A DNA stretch of 64,000 bases from Candidatus Sabulitectum sp. (GCA_023145375.1 JAGLDY010000022.1:1-64000); one strand, 5' to 3'. Shown: positions 9,704 through 19,915, numbered from the stretch's first letter. Made by a program: numbers and translations. Notes: generated by a model not told the origin, from the letters alone.

Positions 9704-10888
9704 TCAGTTAAGGAAGCCGGTTACTTTTGCAAGGAGAGAAATGGTCTCCTGCTGGCCCATCTCCGGTATTCCCGCTTTAATGGCTGCGTTGTGCAGCAGC
9801 TGATACTCTGGAGAAGTGAATATTATGGGAGTAAGTTCGTCTCTGATAACAAACAAAGCAGTTTCCTCGTCCCAGTCAACACCGGAAATGTAAAGATGAA
9901 CTGAACCGTCTTCGGATGAGACTCCCTGGCATACAGAACCAAGGGGAAGTGCCATCCTGCTTACTATCCTCTCAAGAAGGGCCGCAGCGTATGCTGCCCT
10001 GGCTCCACTCTCTGCTTTCCCCGGCATTGTTACTACGAGAAGGTCAGCGGTGGATACTCTGCTAAAAGCAGGAGTTACACCAGAAAGGCGCTCGATCTCC
10101 ACGGAAGCAAGAGCAGGGGGAGAGGGGGAGGGTATCATTGTCCATGGGCAGAGGCTCTGGCCTCCTGTTCCTCTTATCCAGACAAGGGAATTCTTCACAG
10201 CAAGTCCACCGGAGATCTGCCTTAACACAAGGCTGTCTGAAACACTGAGAAGCGGAGCCCACCTTTCTCCCCAGAAGTCATCAAGTTCTGAAGGGGTGTA
10301 CTCCAGTGAAAGGATGTCTCCCGGTGACCCCTCTACAGAATATGTGACAAGAGCACTTATGGCAGAAGAACCTCCAGGAATTACCTCTGTCCCTATACCT
10401 CTCCAGGCGGAAAGATTAAAACTTCCGGCTTGTTCACCACCCCATAGGAACACAGAGTTTTCAATAGGCAGAGAAACCACAAGGGTATCTGCTCCCGCTT
10501 CCAGCCATCTGCTTGTTCTAACCGGCATGACCGGCAGTTCTCCCACAGAATCTCCAAACACAAATGAATTGGCTAAGGCGTTGGTGTTCCACACCAGTTG
10601 AATGGTTCTTGCCCAGAGAGAGCTGTCTGCCATTATGGTATCTGCTTCCAGGGTTTCTGCAATTTCTTCCAGAATCTGCGCAGAGCCATCCGGACCACTG
10701 AGGATGTAACCGGACCAGCCGGAACGGGTGACCTGATAACCCTGAATTCCGTAAGTCCACATCTCCTCTAACTGTGTGTCAGAGAGGGCTTCCCAGGGAT
10801 GAGTAGGTATTCCCGGAAGCATTACAATGGCGCCGTCACCGGATGGGAGGCCCACTGCCAGTATGGAAGCGATAAGAAGTAGTGTCAT
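9704..10888 (-). CDS. Hypothetical secreted protein
   Basis: 394-aa ORF with signal-like N-terminus; no family recognised. Confidence 0.6.
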   Translation of the reverse strand: MTLLLIASILAVGLPSGDGAIVMLPGIPTHPWEALSDTQLEEMWTYGIQGYQVTRSGWSGYILSGPDGSAQILEEIAETLEADTIMADSSLWARTIQLVWNTNALANSFVFGDSVGELPVMPVRTSRWLEAGADTLVVSLPIENSVFLWGGEQAGSFNLSAWRGIGTEVIPGGSSAISALVTYSVEGSPGDILSLEYTPSELDDFWGERWAPLLSVSDSLVLRQISGGLAVKNSLVWIRGTGGQSLCPWTMIPSPSPPALASVEIERLSGVTPAFSRVSTADLLVVTMPGKAESGARAAYAAALLERIVSRMALPLGSVCQGVSSEDGSVHLYISGVDWDEETALFVIRDELTPIIFTSPEYQLLHNAAIKAGIPEMGQQETISLLAKVTGFLN

Positions 10889-10978
10889 ATTTCCTTCCCT
10901 GGTTCAGAAACTCTGTTCTGGCGTGCTCAATGGCATAATATAAAACCGGAACAGTCCTGTGACATCACCGCTTCGGGG

Positions 10979-11007
10979 TTGACTACGGATGGGAAAATTC
11001 AGATAAT
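10979..11007 (+). promoter_or_regulatory. Sigma70-like promoter for tRNA-Ser
   Basis: TTGACT, 17-bp spacer, GATAAT, 21 bp before the tRNA. Confidence 0.6.
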
Positions 11008-11028
11008 TGACCCCCGATTGAATGCTGC

Positions 11029-11119
11029 GGAGAGGTGGCCGAGCTGGTTTAAGGCGTACGCCTGCTAAGCGTATGTAGGGGAAACTCTACCGAGGGTTCG
11101 AATCCCTCCTTCTCCGCCA
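11029..11119 (+). tRNA. tRNA-Ser (GCT)
   Basis: GGAGAGGTGGCCGAGCTGG...CTGCTAA anticodon loop, long variable arm, GGTTCGAATCC T-loop, encoded CCA. Confidence 0.95.
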
Positions 11120-11202
11120 TTCAATTGTAACGGGCTCCTGCAATGCGGGGGCTCTTTTTTCAAAGTTCCTTTCTGGCTATAGTCCTTTTCAGGAGGAATA
11201 AC

Positions 11203-13041
11203 ATGAATATGCGGAAAACACTCTTTGCTCTTATTCTTGTAACAGTGGTTTCTCTGCCTTCCTTCGGCGAGTTCCCTTCACGAAACCAGACCACATGGCA
11301 CGGAGGAATCTCTGCCACAACCTACCAGCAATACTTTGATCCGTATTTTCTGGAAGAAACCGGTACAGCCTGGCAATCTGCAGGGCAGCTTTCTCTGGAG
11401 TATCCCATACTTAATGAGTCCATATACAGCGACATTTCATTCGGAAGCCAGGGAGAACCTGCAGATATTACCGGAGATGGATATCCGGATCTGGTAATTG
11501 TTTCTTCTTCTGCAAGCAGCGACGTAGTTCTTCTTGAAAATCCAGGAGCTACTTATATACCTGTTGATGAATGGAATTCCGTTGTAATTGCTCCTTCTTT
11601 TGCCTCGTGCCAGTCTGTCTCCAGTGAAGATATAGATGGAGATGGAGACATTGATGTGATCGTCGGTTGTTATGGAAGTACGGGAATTGTATGGCTGGAA
11701 AACCCAGGGACTTCCGGCATATGGCTCCTTCACGCTGTGGGAGACATAACGGGAGTAACCTCAGTTGACTGTGGCGACATGGACATGGACGGAGACCCTG
11801 ACATTCTGTTCTGCTCAGCATTAAAAGACACTCTGGGCTGGATGAACAACCTTGACGGCTTTGGTGGAGACTGGGGCTGTGAAGTTGTTTCCACTTCAAA
11901 TTATCCCTTCAAGGCCACAGTAACTGATGTGAACTCTGATGGAGTTCCTGATGTGTCAGCGTGTTACAGGATTGAAGGCTCGATCCGCTGGTTTAAAAGA
12001 GATGCCACCGACAACACGTGGACAGAGTTTGCCGTTGCTGAGGTTCCACAGGTATTCGGCCTTTCTGCTGGAGACTACAATGGTGATTCATTCATAGACA
12101 TCCTTGCATGCGGTCTGGAAGAAAACTCAGCTTTCCTCTGCACAAGCATCGACGGATCAGGCACCAGTTGGAGCACTACAAACCTCGAACTGGATCTTAC
12201 GGGCTCAAAATCATGTCTTCTGCTTGATCTTGAGGATGATGGTGACCTTGATATAGCAGTTTCTGCCCAAACGCAGGATTCAGTGATAATACTGTCAAAC
12301 ATGGACGGTCTGGGAGAGAACTGGTTCAAAACCTCCCTGGTGGTGGAAAAACCTCTACACTTGCAGCCCATTGATACCGATATGGACGGATTGCTTGAAA
12401 TTGCCTGTCTTTGCAGAGATGAGGTAAGAATACTCTCATCCTCTCCTGCCAGCTTCACAACTGCAGGTAACCTGACGTCTGTTGTTACCAGTGTAGTTTG
12501 TTACACGGATAACGAGTGGGGTAACCTTCTCTGGGATTCCTGGGAACCACCGGGCACTTCCATCAGCTTTCAGGTAAGAAATTCCGACGACCCCTACAAC
12601 ATGGGAGAATGGTCCGATACCATCAGCACAAATGGAACGTTCCTTGGCGACCTTTTCCCAGAGATCTGCTACTACATACAGTACAGAGCAATCCTGAACT
12701 CAGATTCTCCAGACACCTCTCCTTTTCTCTATTCCGTAGACATAGAGGGATACATCGGAGATGTGTATGATTACTCTGAAGCTGTGGCCGATGTTCCGCT
12801 GATCTCCGTTAATGACAATCCATCCCTTGAATCCATAGCAGTAACTCTCAGCCCCTTTTCTCAGGGGATAAGAGAATTGATGATCTACGATGTTTCAGGA
12901 AGACTTGTTGAAAGAAGATCTTACGAGCCGGAGAACAGTTCTGTTATGGATACAATCGAAGGGCTCTCCCCAGGGGTATACCACATTGTTGCAACGGCTG
13001 GCCACGAGAGGGAAACTCTCAAGATCTGCATAATCAGGTAA
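11203..13041 (+). CDS. Secreted FG-GAP/VCBS repeat protein with T9SS-like C-terminal sorting domain
   Basis: Repeated DxDGDxDI motifs (DIDGDGDIDVIVG, DMDMDGDPDILF, DLEDDGDLDIAVS) and C-terminal ELMIYDVSGRLVERRSY...GLSPGVYHIVATAG. Confidence 0.85.
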   Translation: MNMRKTLFALILVTVVSLPSFGEFPSRNQTTWHGGISATTYQQYFDPYFLEETGTAWQSAGQLSLEYPILNESIYSDISFGSQGEPADITGDGYPDLVIVSSSASSDVVLLENPGATYIPVDEWNSVVIAPSFASCQSVSSEDIDGDGDIDVIVGCYGSTGIVWLENPGTSGIWLLHAVGDITGVTSVDCGDMDMDGDPDILFCSALKDTLGWMNNLDGFGGDWGCEVVSTSNYPFKATVTDVNSDGVPDVSACYRIEGSIRWFKRDATDNTWTEFAVAEVPQVFGLSAGDYNGDSFIDILACGLEENSAFLCTSIDGSGTSWSTTNLELDLTGSKSCLLLDLEDDGDLDIAVSAQTQDSVIILSNMDGLGENWFKTSLVVEKPLHLQPIDTDMDGLLEIACLCRDEVRILSSSPASFTTAGNLTSVVTSVVCYTDNEWGNLLWDSWEPPGTSISFQVRNSDDPYNMGEWSDTISTNGTFLGDLFPEICYYIQYRAILNSDSPDTSPFLYSVDIEGYIGDVYDYSEAVADVPLISVNDNPSLESIAVTLSPFSQGIRELMIYDVSGRLVERRSYEPENSSVMDTIEGLSPGVYHIVATAGHERETLKICIIR

Positions 13042-13093
13042 TTATCGAACTCTGTCTCTTTTTAAAGATTGGCTGATAACTGATGGATTCGAA

Positions 13094-14434
13094 CTATTCC
13101 AGAACTGCAAACTTCTCAGATAGTTGAATATCTCCGTCAGTTATTCTGCAGATATATATGCCTGTCATTAATCCTTCCAGCATAACGGTATGTGATGAAT
13201 CGATCACATCCAGTTGCATTGGAGGCAGAACAGCTCTTCCCGTCAAGTCGAAAACAGCCAGTTCCAGGAGTGCTGGCTCAACAACAGAGATGAAAACAGA
13301 CGGGGCATTATTTGCAGGACTGGGTGTAACACAAAGAGCAAAAGATTGTAATGAAGCTGTATGCTCTTCAAACAACCCGGATTCATTCTTGTGTGCATAA
13401 AGCAGATCCTCGTTATTTACGTCAAAATAGGCAATGTGAGGAGAGTTTACTGCATCGACACAGATCGAGTTATCCCATCCAGTGTAGTCGGAATCAACAA
13501 GCTCTCCACTCCATCCAGCGCCATCTCTATGAAAATACAACAGAAAATTACCGAATTCGGATAACTCCGCTGAAATGTGTGCATTGCCCTGAGTGTCAAG
13601 AGCAAGCCCCTGAGGAGACCCGGGAAACACCCAGTCAGTACAGTTAGCAACCTCAATGATCCATGAACTGCCATTCCACCAAGCATATTTGACGTAATCA
13701 TCAGGATGCCAGGCGAAGTAGTATGAAATGTGTGGATTGCCATTCACGTCTAGTGCAATTGATGTATGACCATCGACATTACCGCTGTTGTCCACTACCT
13801 GAAGTTCCCAATCCGTTCCGTTATTGAAGGCATAATTGAGAGTACCATCAGTATTATTTCCGTAAGAAATGTGTGGATTGTCGATTGAATCCAGAGCGAG
13901 AGAGGGGTCTACCCCTGTCACTCCAATGGAATCTACGGTGATAATGTCCCATGAAGAACCTGTCCAGCTGCCGTATCGAAGTCTGCTCTCAGAACCATCA
14001 TACCATGCCACGTGAGGTGATCCCGCAGAGTCCAGTTCTATGTCAACTCGTGGATATTGATAGTTCGAGGGCACGGTTGTTTCTAAAGCTGAAACAACCC
14101 ATGTGGAATCATTCCAGTGAACGTATGATATCTCTGATGTGGCATGATCCCAGTATACAACGTGAGGACTGTCACTGGAATCCAGCACCATGTTTATAAA
14201 CCAGCATTCCGCCGTGATAATCACCTCGGAGTCCCATCCGGCACCGTCCTGAAACAGGTGAACAAGCTGATTGGCTGAATCATCTCTGTAAACAACATGA
14301 ACCTGACCTTCTGAATCCATGCGAATTGAAGTCCAGTATCCTGTAACTCCTTCAGAATCCAGTGTCTCTATTATCCAGTCATCTGCAGCAAGACTGCATG
14401 TAATGATCAACACAGTTGCAAGAGCAATATTCAT
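13094..14434 (-). CDS. Secreted repeat protein (beta-propeller-like) with T9SS-like C-terminal sorting domain
   Basis: Repeated 'LDSxGNPHISY / DSxDSPHVVYWD' motifs; C-terminal LELAVFDLTGRAVLPP...GLMTGIYICRITDG. Confidence 0.82.
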   Translation of the reverse strand: MNIALATVLIITCSLAADDWIIETLDSEGVTGYWTSIRMDSEGQVHVVYRDDSANQLVHLFQDGAGWDSEVIITAECWFINMVLDSSDSPHVVYWDHATSEISYVHWNDSTWVVSALETTVPSNYQYPRVDIELDSAGSPHVAWYDGSESRLRYGSWTGSSWDIITVDSIGVTGVDPSLALDSIDNPHISYGNNTDGTLNYAFNNGTDWELQVVDNSGNVDGHTSIALDVNGNPHISYYFAWHPDDYVKYAWWNGSSWIIEVANCTDWVFPGSPQGLALDTQGNAHISAELSEFGNFLLYFHRDGAGWSGELVDSDYTGWDNSICVDAVNSPHIAYFDVNNEDLLYAHKNESGLFEEHTASLQSFALCVTPSPANNAPSVFISVVEPALLELAVFDLTGRAVLPPMQLDVIDSSHTVMLEGLMTGIYICRITDGDIQLSEKFAVLE

Positions 14435-14451
14435 TCCCGAGTTCCCCTCCC

Positions 14452-14922
14452 TCAGCCGTTAATGCTCTGTATGAAGATTCCTACCTCGTCAGGGGTGACC
14501 ACTATACGGAAATTGTCCACTTCGCTGGTAACAGAGACCGCATGGCTCCAGTTTGTGGCATAGGTCTTGAAGTTGCCCAGTTTCTTGTTCCTGAATCCCC
14601 CTGTGTAGCCGAACAGGCCACCGTTCCCCATGGTTTTAAGAAGACCTTTCCGAATCTCAGGTTCCGCCCTGGCTGTGCTGCCTGGAGGTAGAACAATAGT
14701 AGTCGTCCACAGGGGCCGGGCCACAATAAGAGTGTTCTCTTTCAGAGTATATCCGGTTACTGAAAAGAGCCAGGTGACAAAAATTACAACAGGCAGAAAT
14801 GCAGCAAAATACATCACCTGATCAAGAATGAATGGAATCGCACCAGCTGCAGCTATCATGAATACAGTGGTCACTTTTGCCATGATATCCATTGGTGCCA
14901 CTTTGAAATCTCCTTGAGTCAT
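14452..14922 (-). CDS. Bacterial PH-domain-like membrane protein
   Basis: Two TM segments followed by YTLKENTLIVARPLWTTTIVLPPGSTAR...GGLFGYTGGFRNKKLGNFKTYAT. Confidence 0.6.
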   Translation of the reverse strand: MTQGDFKVAPMDIMAKVTTVFMIAAAGAIPFILDQVMYFAAFLPVVIFVTWLFSVTGYTLKENTLIVARPLWTTTIVLPPGSTARAEPEIRKGLLKTMGNGGLFGYTGGFRNKKLGNFKTYATNWSHAVSVTSEVDNFRIVVTPDEVGIFIQSING

Positions 14923-14932
14923 CTGTACGACC

Positions 14933-16027
14933 TTACTCTAGAGTTGATACACCTATCCGGGATCTAACCTGAACCGGTTGGCTTTCTTCAGTTATCTCAG
15001 GAATGAATTGTATCACACCGGGTTCAAAGACAAGAAGAATAGATGACCCACCATAAGCGAAGTGGCCAAGCTCTTGACCCTTTTCAATGTAGTCACCAAC
15101 CTGGCATTCGTTAATTATTGAGCCTACTCCCCAGAAGCCAACGGGAATCATTGCCACAATCCCGAATTCCTCGGAATCTATCAGATAGCAGAGTCTTTTG
15201 TGCTTTGCCAGTTCTTTGTACCAGTCCACCTCTTCGAAATTGTAATTGTACGAACCAGCATACCCGCTGGCATAAATAAGTTCACCTGAGATGGGGCTGT
15301 GAAAATGATGGTAGTCAGTGAACCACAACAGAATATCCACAACGTCTCCACCAATGAATCTGTCTGCGTAGGGGTTGTTGTTCAATGCCTGCCTGATGTT
15401 CAGAACATCTCTTTTCACCTCAAAATTTGATTCAAGGTCTGCGGCGTAAATTCTGCGAATGGTACCATCTGCAGGAGAGACCAGGACAGAAGGGTCTCCT
15501 TCTCCTTCAAGAGTTTTTGATTCCGGTTTGAGTGTTCTCAGGAAGAACTCGCTGAAATTTGAAAATCCACCTTCAGGAATTACATACTCATCAATGTGAA
15601 TGGTTGTGTCTGCAATCCACTGAGAAACACATGAGGCAGACGCAGTGGTTCCAAGATATCCTCCCCTTGCGTTCAGAAAATCGATAAACCAGGAACTGAA
15701 TACATTGTTGTTGAAAAGTGCTTCTCCTCCATCTGAATTTGCCAGTTCATCAAAAAGTCTGATGTAACTGCCCGGGTTCTCCGGAAGAGGATTACTGGTG
15801 AGCCAGTCACTGAAGAAAGGAACCATATCATCAGCGGTCTTCCCATGCCAGTATGATGTATCCGGCTGAAGAGCAAGTACCTCATTCAACATGTAAGCCA
15901 GTTCAGGAGTCGTTGCGATCAGTCTGTTGAATTCTGCTGCTGCATCCTCATAGGTATCAGCAGAAAGGGCTTTTACTGGGACCAGAACCAGCAGAAGTAT
16001 CGAAAGGAATTGACATACTGTTTTCAT
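14933..16027 (-). CDS. Phosphatidylserine decarboxylase family protein with signal peptide
   Basis: FFLRTLKPESK, VSPADGTIRRI, FTDYHHFHSPISGEL, HFAYGGSSILLVFEPG; hydrophobic N-terminal signal MKTVCQFLSILLLVLVPVKALSA. Confidence 0.88.
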   Translation of the reverse strand: MKTVCQFLSILLLVLVPVKALSADTYEDAAAEFNRLIATTPELAYMLNEVLALQPDTSYWHGKTADDMVPFFSDWLTSNPLPENPGSYIRLFDELANSDGGEALFNNNVFSSWFIDFLNARGGYLGTTASASCVSQWIADTTIHIDEYVIPEGGFSNFSEFFLRTLKPESKTLEGEGDPSVLVSPADGTIRRIYAADLESNFEVKRDVLNIRQALNNNPYADRFIGGDVVDILLWFTDYHHFHSPISGELIYASGYAGSYNYNFEEVDWYKELAKHKRLCYLIDSEEFGIVAMIPVGFWGVGSIINECQVGDYIEKGQELGHFAYGGSSILLVFEPGVIQFIPEITEESQPVQVRSRIGVSTLE

Positions 16028-16042
16028 TTATATCTCCTTTGG

Positions 16043-16138
16043 TTATCTGAAGTCATGTGATTCCTTCTTCCATATGGGCCAGTTCATTACATCAAGCTCT
16101 TCCAGCATGTTGTGATCAGCTCTTTCTACTTTTATCAC
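16043..16138 (-). pseudogene. 31-aa ORF resembling the N-terminus of a cupin_3-type protein (truncated remnant or microprotein)
   Basis: GTG start after an AGGGAGG-like site; translation MIKVERADHNMLEELDVMNWPIWKKESHDFR*. The xxELDVxxWPIWxKE pattern resembles cupin N-termini. Absent from the ORF track because of its size. Confidence 0.5.
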
Positions 16139-16204
16139 AGTGCCCTCCCTGTCTCCTTTGAAGTATTATAGCCATCACAGGTTCAGCATGAAAAGGCGGT
16201 AATT

Positions 16205-17683
16205 ATGAAAGTCAGAACCAGGCTCGCGCCATCTCCCACAGGTGACCCCCATGTGGGCACTGCTTACCAGGCCCTGTTCGGCTATGTGTGGGCGAAGGTA
16301 AACGGGGGAGAGTTCGTTCTTAGAATAGAAGATACCGATCAGGAGCGTTCCACAGAGGCTTCTGAGGTTGCCATCCTGGATAGCTTGAAGTGGGTTGGAA
16401 TAGAGTGGGATGAAGGGCCGGACGTGGGAGGCCCCTTTGGTCCGTACAGACAGAGTGATCGTCTTCACATCTACAGAGAACACATTGACCTGCTTATAGA
16501 AAAAGGGCATGCATACCCCTGCTTCTGTACAAAGGAACGTCTTGACTCTGTTCGAAAAAAGCTCATTGAAGAGAAAGCACCAAATAGAGGATACGACAGA
16601 AAGTGCAGAGATATCCCACCTTCTGAAGCAGCAGAGAGAATTGCCGCCGGCGAGCCTTATGTGGTTAGAATGAAGATTCCTCTTGAAGGTGAATGTCTCT
16701 TTCAGGACCTGCTCCGGGGAGAGATAAGAAAAGACTGGGCTTCAATAGATGACCAGGTAATAATGAAAGCTGACGGCTTTCCCACCTATCATCTGGCGGT
16801 TGTTGTTGACGATCACCTCATGGAGATCACTCATATTATCAGGGGAGAAGAGTGGATCAACTCTGTTCCCAAGCATGTTCTGCTGTATCAGTTCTTCGGT
16901 TGGAAACCTCCTTTGTACTGCCATCTGCCCCTGCTCCGAAACCCTGACAAGTCAAAACTGTCAAAGCGAAAGAACCCCACTTCCATAAATTACTACCGCA
17001 AAGCAGGCTATCTGCCGGAAGCTCTTCTCAACTATCTGGGAATGATGGGCTGGCATATGCCGGACGGTTCGGAAAAATTCTCTGTTCAAGAAATGATAGA
17101 AAGCTTCGATCTGAATGACATTTCTCTTGGAGGCCCTGTTTTTGACAGGGCAAAGCTCAGATGGCTTAATGGCAGATACATAAGAGAAGACTATTCCGTT
17201 GCAGAGCTTTCAGAAACGCTGCAGGGGTGGGCATTGAACCCTGAGTACATATCGAAAGTAACAGAGGTGGTTGCCTCCAGACTAGAAACCCTCTCAGACT
17301 GGGGATACTTCACCGCAATGTTCTTCAGTGACTCTGTACCTGTTACTGAAGACCTTCTTGCGGTTAAAGATATGGAGAATGGCGAGGTGCTTGAGCTTCT
17401 TCAGGTAACTGTATGGAAACTGGAGAAGCTGCATGAATGGAACAGCTCTACTATTTCCACCGTTTTGAAGGAAGTCGCGGAGCAATATGAGATGAAGCTG
17501 AAAAACCTCACTTCTCCACTGTACGGAGCCATCTGCGGGAGTAAGATAGCCCCACCTCTTTTCGACTCCATGGAGGTGCTTGGAAGTGACCTCTGCAGAA
17601 CAAGAATTTCCGCCGCAATGGATGTTCTGGGAGGACTTTCCGGCAAAAAACTGAAGAAGCTTGAAAAGAAATTCAGGGCTTGA
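16205..17683 (+). CDS. gltX: Glutamyl-tRNA synthetase
   Basis: MKVRTRLAPSPTGDPHVGTAYQALFGYVWAK ... RIEDTDQERSTEAS ... KLSKRKNPTSINYY. Confidence 0.97.
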   Translation: MKVRTRLAPSPTGDPHVGTAYQALFGYVWAKVNGGEFVLRIEDTDQERSTEASEVAILDSLKWVGIEWDEGPDVGGPFGPYRQSDRLHIYREHIDLLIEKGHAYPCFCTKERLDSVRKKLIEEKAPNRGYDRKCRDIPPSEAAERIAAGEPYVVRMKIPLEGECLFQDLLRGEIRKDWASIDDQVIMKADGFPTYHLAVVVDDHLMEITHIIRGEEWINSVPKHVLLYQFFGWKPPLYCHLPLLRNPDKSKLSKRKNPTSINYYRKAGYLPEALLNYLGMMGWHMPDGSEKFSVQEMIESFDLNDISLGGPVFDRAKLRWLNGRYIREDYSVAELSETLQGWALNPEYISKVTEVVASRLETLSDWGYFTAMFFSDSVPVTEDLLAVKDMENGEVLELLQVTVWKLEKLHEWNSSTISTVLKEVAEQYEMKLKNLTSPLYGAICGSKIAPPLFDSMEVLGSDLCRTRISAAMDVLGGLSGKKLKKLEKKFRA

Positions 17684-17724
17684 CATATTGATGCCGGGGG
17701 CAGATATTCCGCCCTCGGCGCAGT

Positions 17725-17799
17725 GCTCCCATCGTCTATCGGCTAGGACGCTGGCCTCTCACGCCGGAAAGCGGGGTTCGATTCCCCGTGGGAGCGCCA
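17725..17799 (+). tRNA. tRNA-Glu (CTC)
   Basis: GCTCCCATCGTCTATCGGCTAGGACGCTGGCCTCTCACGCCGGAAAGCGGGGTTCGATTCCCCGTGGGAGCGCCA; anticodon CTC. Confidence 0.96.
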
Positions 17800-17807
17800 A
17801 TCGAATA

Positions 17808-17835
17808 AACACCCTCTCTCCGGGGGTGTTTTTTT
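17808..17835 (+). terminator. Rho-independent terminator after tRNA-Glu
   Basis: AACACCC-tctctccgg-GGGTGTT followed by TTTTT. Confidence 0.8.
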
Positions 17836-17837
17836 GC

Positions 17838-17864
17838 AAAAACAGGGACCCGTTAGGATCCCTG
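17838..17864 (-). terminator. Terminator of the V-ATPase operon
   Basis: Minus strand CAGGGA-TCCTAACGGG-TCCCTG followed by TTTTTGC. Confidence 0.65.
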
Positions 17865-17894
17865 CTATTTATCTTTACTCTGTTATCTCTTAAC

Positions 17895-18524
17895 TCAGTA
17901 AGCCCGGTTGGCCTCAACCATCTCTTTCACTTTCATGAGACGGGTTGTGTTACCGCGCTCCATCTCATCAAGTTTTAGACGGATGTATCTGATTGCCTGT
18001 TTGATCTCAGGGATCATCACATACTCCAGCGAGTTAACTCTGCGCCGGGTGGTGTCGATCTCCTGGGCAATAAGGATAATGGCCTTCTCCTGTTCTGCAA
18101 GACGGATTATCTCCGGAAGAACCTTTTTGTATACCTCGAGGGCTTCATCAAGCTCGGGAGGTGTATCGAACATCCCGTAGTTCCTTACTTTGCCTTCAAT
18201 GGTAACTTTGAAAACAGGAAGTGTAAGGTTCATCACTCTTCTTGTTGATGATTCAACGACGGCCTTTGCTCCCGGATAACGAAGAGCATCGAAAAGACCC
18301 TCTTCCTCCATGGCAGCTCTGGCGAAGAGAAACTCTCCATATGCCGTTTCAAGCTGAGTTTCCAGCTTTGATCTTGCTCCCTCGTAGTGACCGATCAGGA
18401 TCTTGAACTGACGCATAAGTTCATCAAGCTTGTCTTTAAGGAGCTTGTGGCCTTTCTGAGCCAGTTTGAGACGCTTCTTTAACTGAAGCATCTCCATCCT
18501 GGTTGCTTTTACCTGAATGGCCAT
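17895..18524 (-). CDS. atpD: V/A-type ATP synthase subunit D
   Basis: Coiled-coil protein at operon end: [37 protein letters not shown] ... TRRRVNSLEYVMIPEI. Confidence 0.95.
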   Translation of the reverse strand: MAIQVKATRMEMLQLKKRLKLAQKGHKLLKDKLDELMRQFKILIGHYEGARSKLETQLETAYGEFLFARAAMEEEGLFDALRYPGAKAVVESSTRRVMNLTLPVFKVTIEGKVRNYGMFDTPPELDEALEVYKKVLPEIIRLAEQEKAIILIAQEIDTTRRRVNSLEYVMIPEIKQAIRYIRLKLDEMERGNTTRLMKVKEMVEANRAY

Positions 18525-19915
18525 CAGTCTTGCTCTTTAACTGGCCAGTATTTATTCAGGTTCTCCGGGCGAATACGCTTCATCTCTGTTCTTGGAAGCA
18601 GCTTGAGAAGCTCCCAGCCAAGATCGAGGGTTTCGATGATACTTCTGTCCTCGTGCTCGTCCTGACTGATGTAGCGTTTCTCGTACTCTGCAGCAAAGTA
18701 AAAATACTTCCTGTCCAGCTCGCTGAGTGCAGCAACTCCGAGAATTACTGAAAGTTCTCTGGCGTTCTTGCCGGCAGAGTATGCCGCCATGAGCTGGTTG
18801 AAGAGATCCGCATGATCCTCTCTGGTTTTTCCCGCGCCTATACCCTTGTCCTTCAGACGGCTCAGGGACTCCATCACATCCATAGGGGGGTAAATTCCCT
18901 TTTTGTGCAGCTCTCTGTTAAGAATAAGCTGGCCCTCGGTGATGTATCCGGTAAGATCCGGGATCGGATGGGTCTTGTCATCCTCTGGCATGGTGAGGAT
19001 CGGGATCTGGGTTATTGAGCCCTTTCTACCCTTAATTCTGCCTGCTCGCTCATAGAGAGATGCAAGATCCGTGTAGAGATACCCGGGGTAACCTCTTCGT
19101 CCTGGAACCTCGCGTCTGGCTGCACTGATCTCACGGAGGGCATCACAGTAGTTTGTCATGTCTGTCATGATAACCAGGATGTGCATGTCCTTCTCGTAAG
19201 CAAGGTACTCTGCTGCGGTGAGAGCCATTCTCGGTGTGCTTATCCTCTCGATGGCAGGGTCATCCGCCAGGTTAAGGAAGACAACCGCCCTGTCCATTGC
19301 ACCTGTTTCTCTGAAATCCTTGATGAAGTAATCGGCTTCCTCAAAGGTAATTCCCATGGCGGCAAACACAACTGCGAAGTTGTCATCACCACCCATAACC
19401 TTTGCCTGTCTTGCTATCTGGGCTGCAAGAATGCTGTGAGGAAGACCGTTGGCACTGAAGATGGGAAGTTTCTGGCCTCTGACCAGGGTGTTGATACCAT
19501 CGATGGAACTGAAACCGGTCTGGATGAACTCAGCAGGGTAATCTCTCGCAAAGGGATTGATAGGCGCTCCGTTGATGTTGTTCATCTTCTCCGGGACGAT
19601 GGGTGGGTCGTTGTCGAATGGAGGTCTTGGCCGACCCTGTCCATCGAAAACCCTGCCCAGCATCTCTGTTGAGACTCCCAGTTCTACTCCCTTGCCTAGA
19701 AAACGAACCTTGCTTGTTTCAAGGTCTGTACCGCTGGAGCCCTCAAAAAGCTGAACAAGGGCTCTTCTGCTGTCGATCTCAAGGACTTTTCCATGACGAA
19801 GCTCTCCACTGGAAAGCTCTATCTCTACAAGTTCTTCAAAACTAACATCGGTAACCCGATCCACCAGCATCAGGGGGCCGGATATCTCCACGGTTGTTTT
19901 GTACTCCCGTATCAT
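18524..19915 (-). CDS. atpB: V/A-type ATP synthase subunit B
   Basis: [56 protein letters not shown]. Confidence 0.96.
   Translation of the reverse strand: MIREYKTTVEISGPLMLVDRVTDVSFEELVEIELSSGELRHGKVLEIDSRRALVQLFEGSSGTDLETSKVRFLGKGVELGVSTEMLGRVFDGQGRPRPPFDNDPPIVPEKMNNINGAPINPFARDYPAEFIQTGFSSIDGINTLVRGQKLPIFSANGLPHSILAAQIARQAKVMGGDDNFAVVFAAMGITFEEADYFIKDFRETGAMDRAVVFLNLADDPAIERISTPRMALTAAEYLAYEKDMHILVIMTDMTNYCDALREISAARREVPGRRGYPGYLYTDLASLYERAGRIKGRKGSITQIPILTMPEDDKTHPIPDLTGYITEGQLILNRELHKKGIYPPMDVMESLSRLKDKGIGAGKTREDHADLFNQLMAAYSAGKNARELSVILGVAALSELDRKYFYFAAEYEKRYISQDEHEDRSIIETLDLGWELLKLLPRTEMKRIRPENLNKYWPVKEQD

Noticed and set aside
10050-10601. 183-aa plus-strand ORF
   Set aside because: Lies entirely antisense to the 394-aa secreted-protein ORF 9704-10888; composition is typical of shadow ORFs and there is no family signature.
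11132-11161. Terminator-like G/C stem plus T-run after tRNA-Ser
   Set aside because: The stem is imperfect (GCTCC/GGGGC) and I could not support it strongly enough to list as a feature.
13094-14434. Possible CRISPR/repeat array because of periodic 'cacatttc/gtgtggatt' sequences
   Set aside because: The periodicity is protein-level repeats in a coding region (xNPHISY motifs), not constant-length DNA repeats with spacers.
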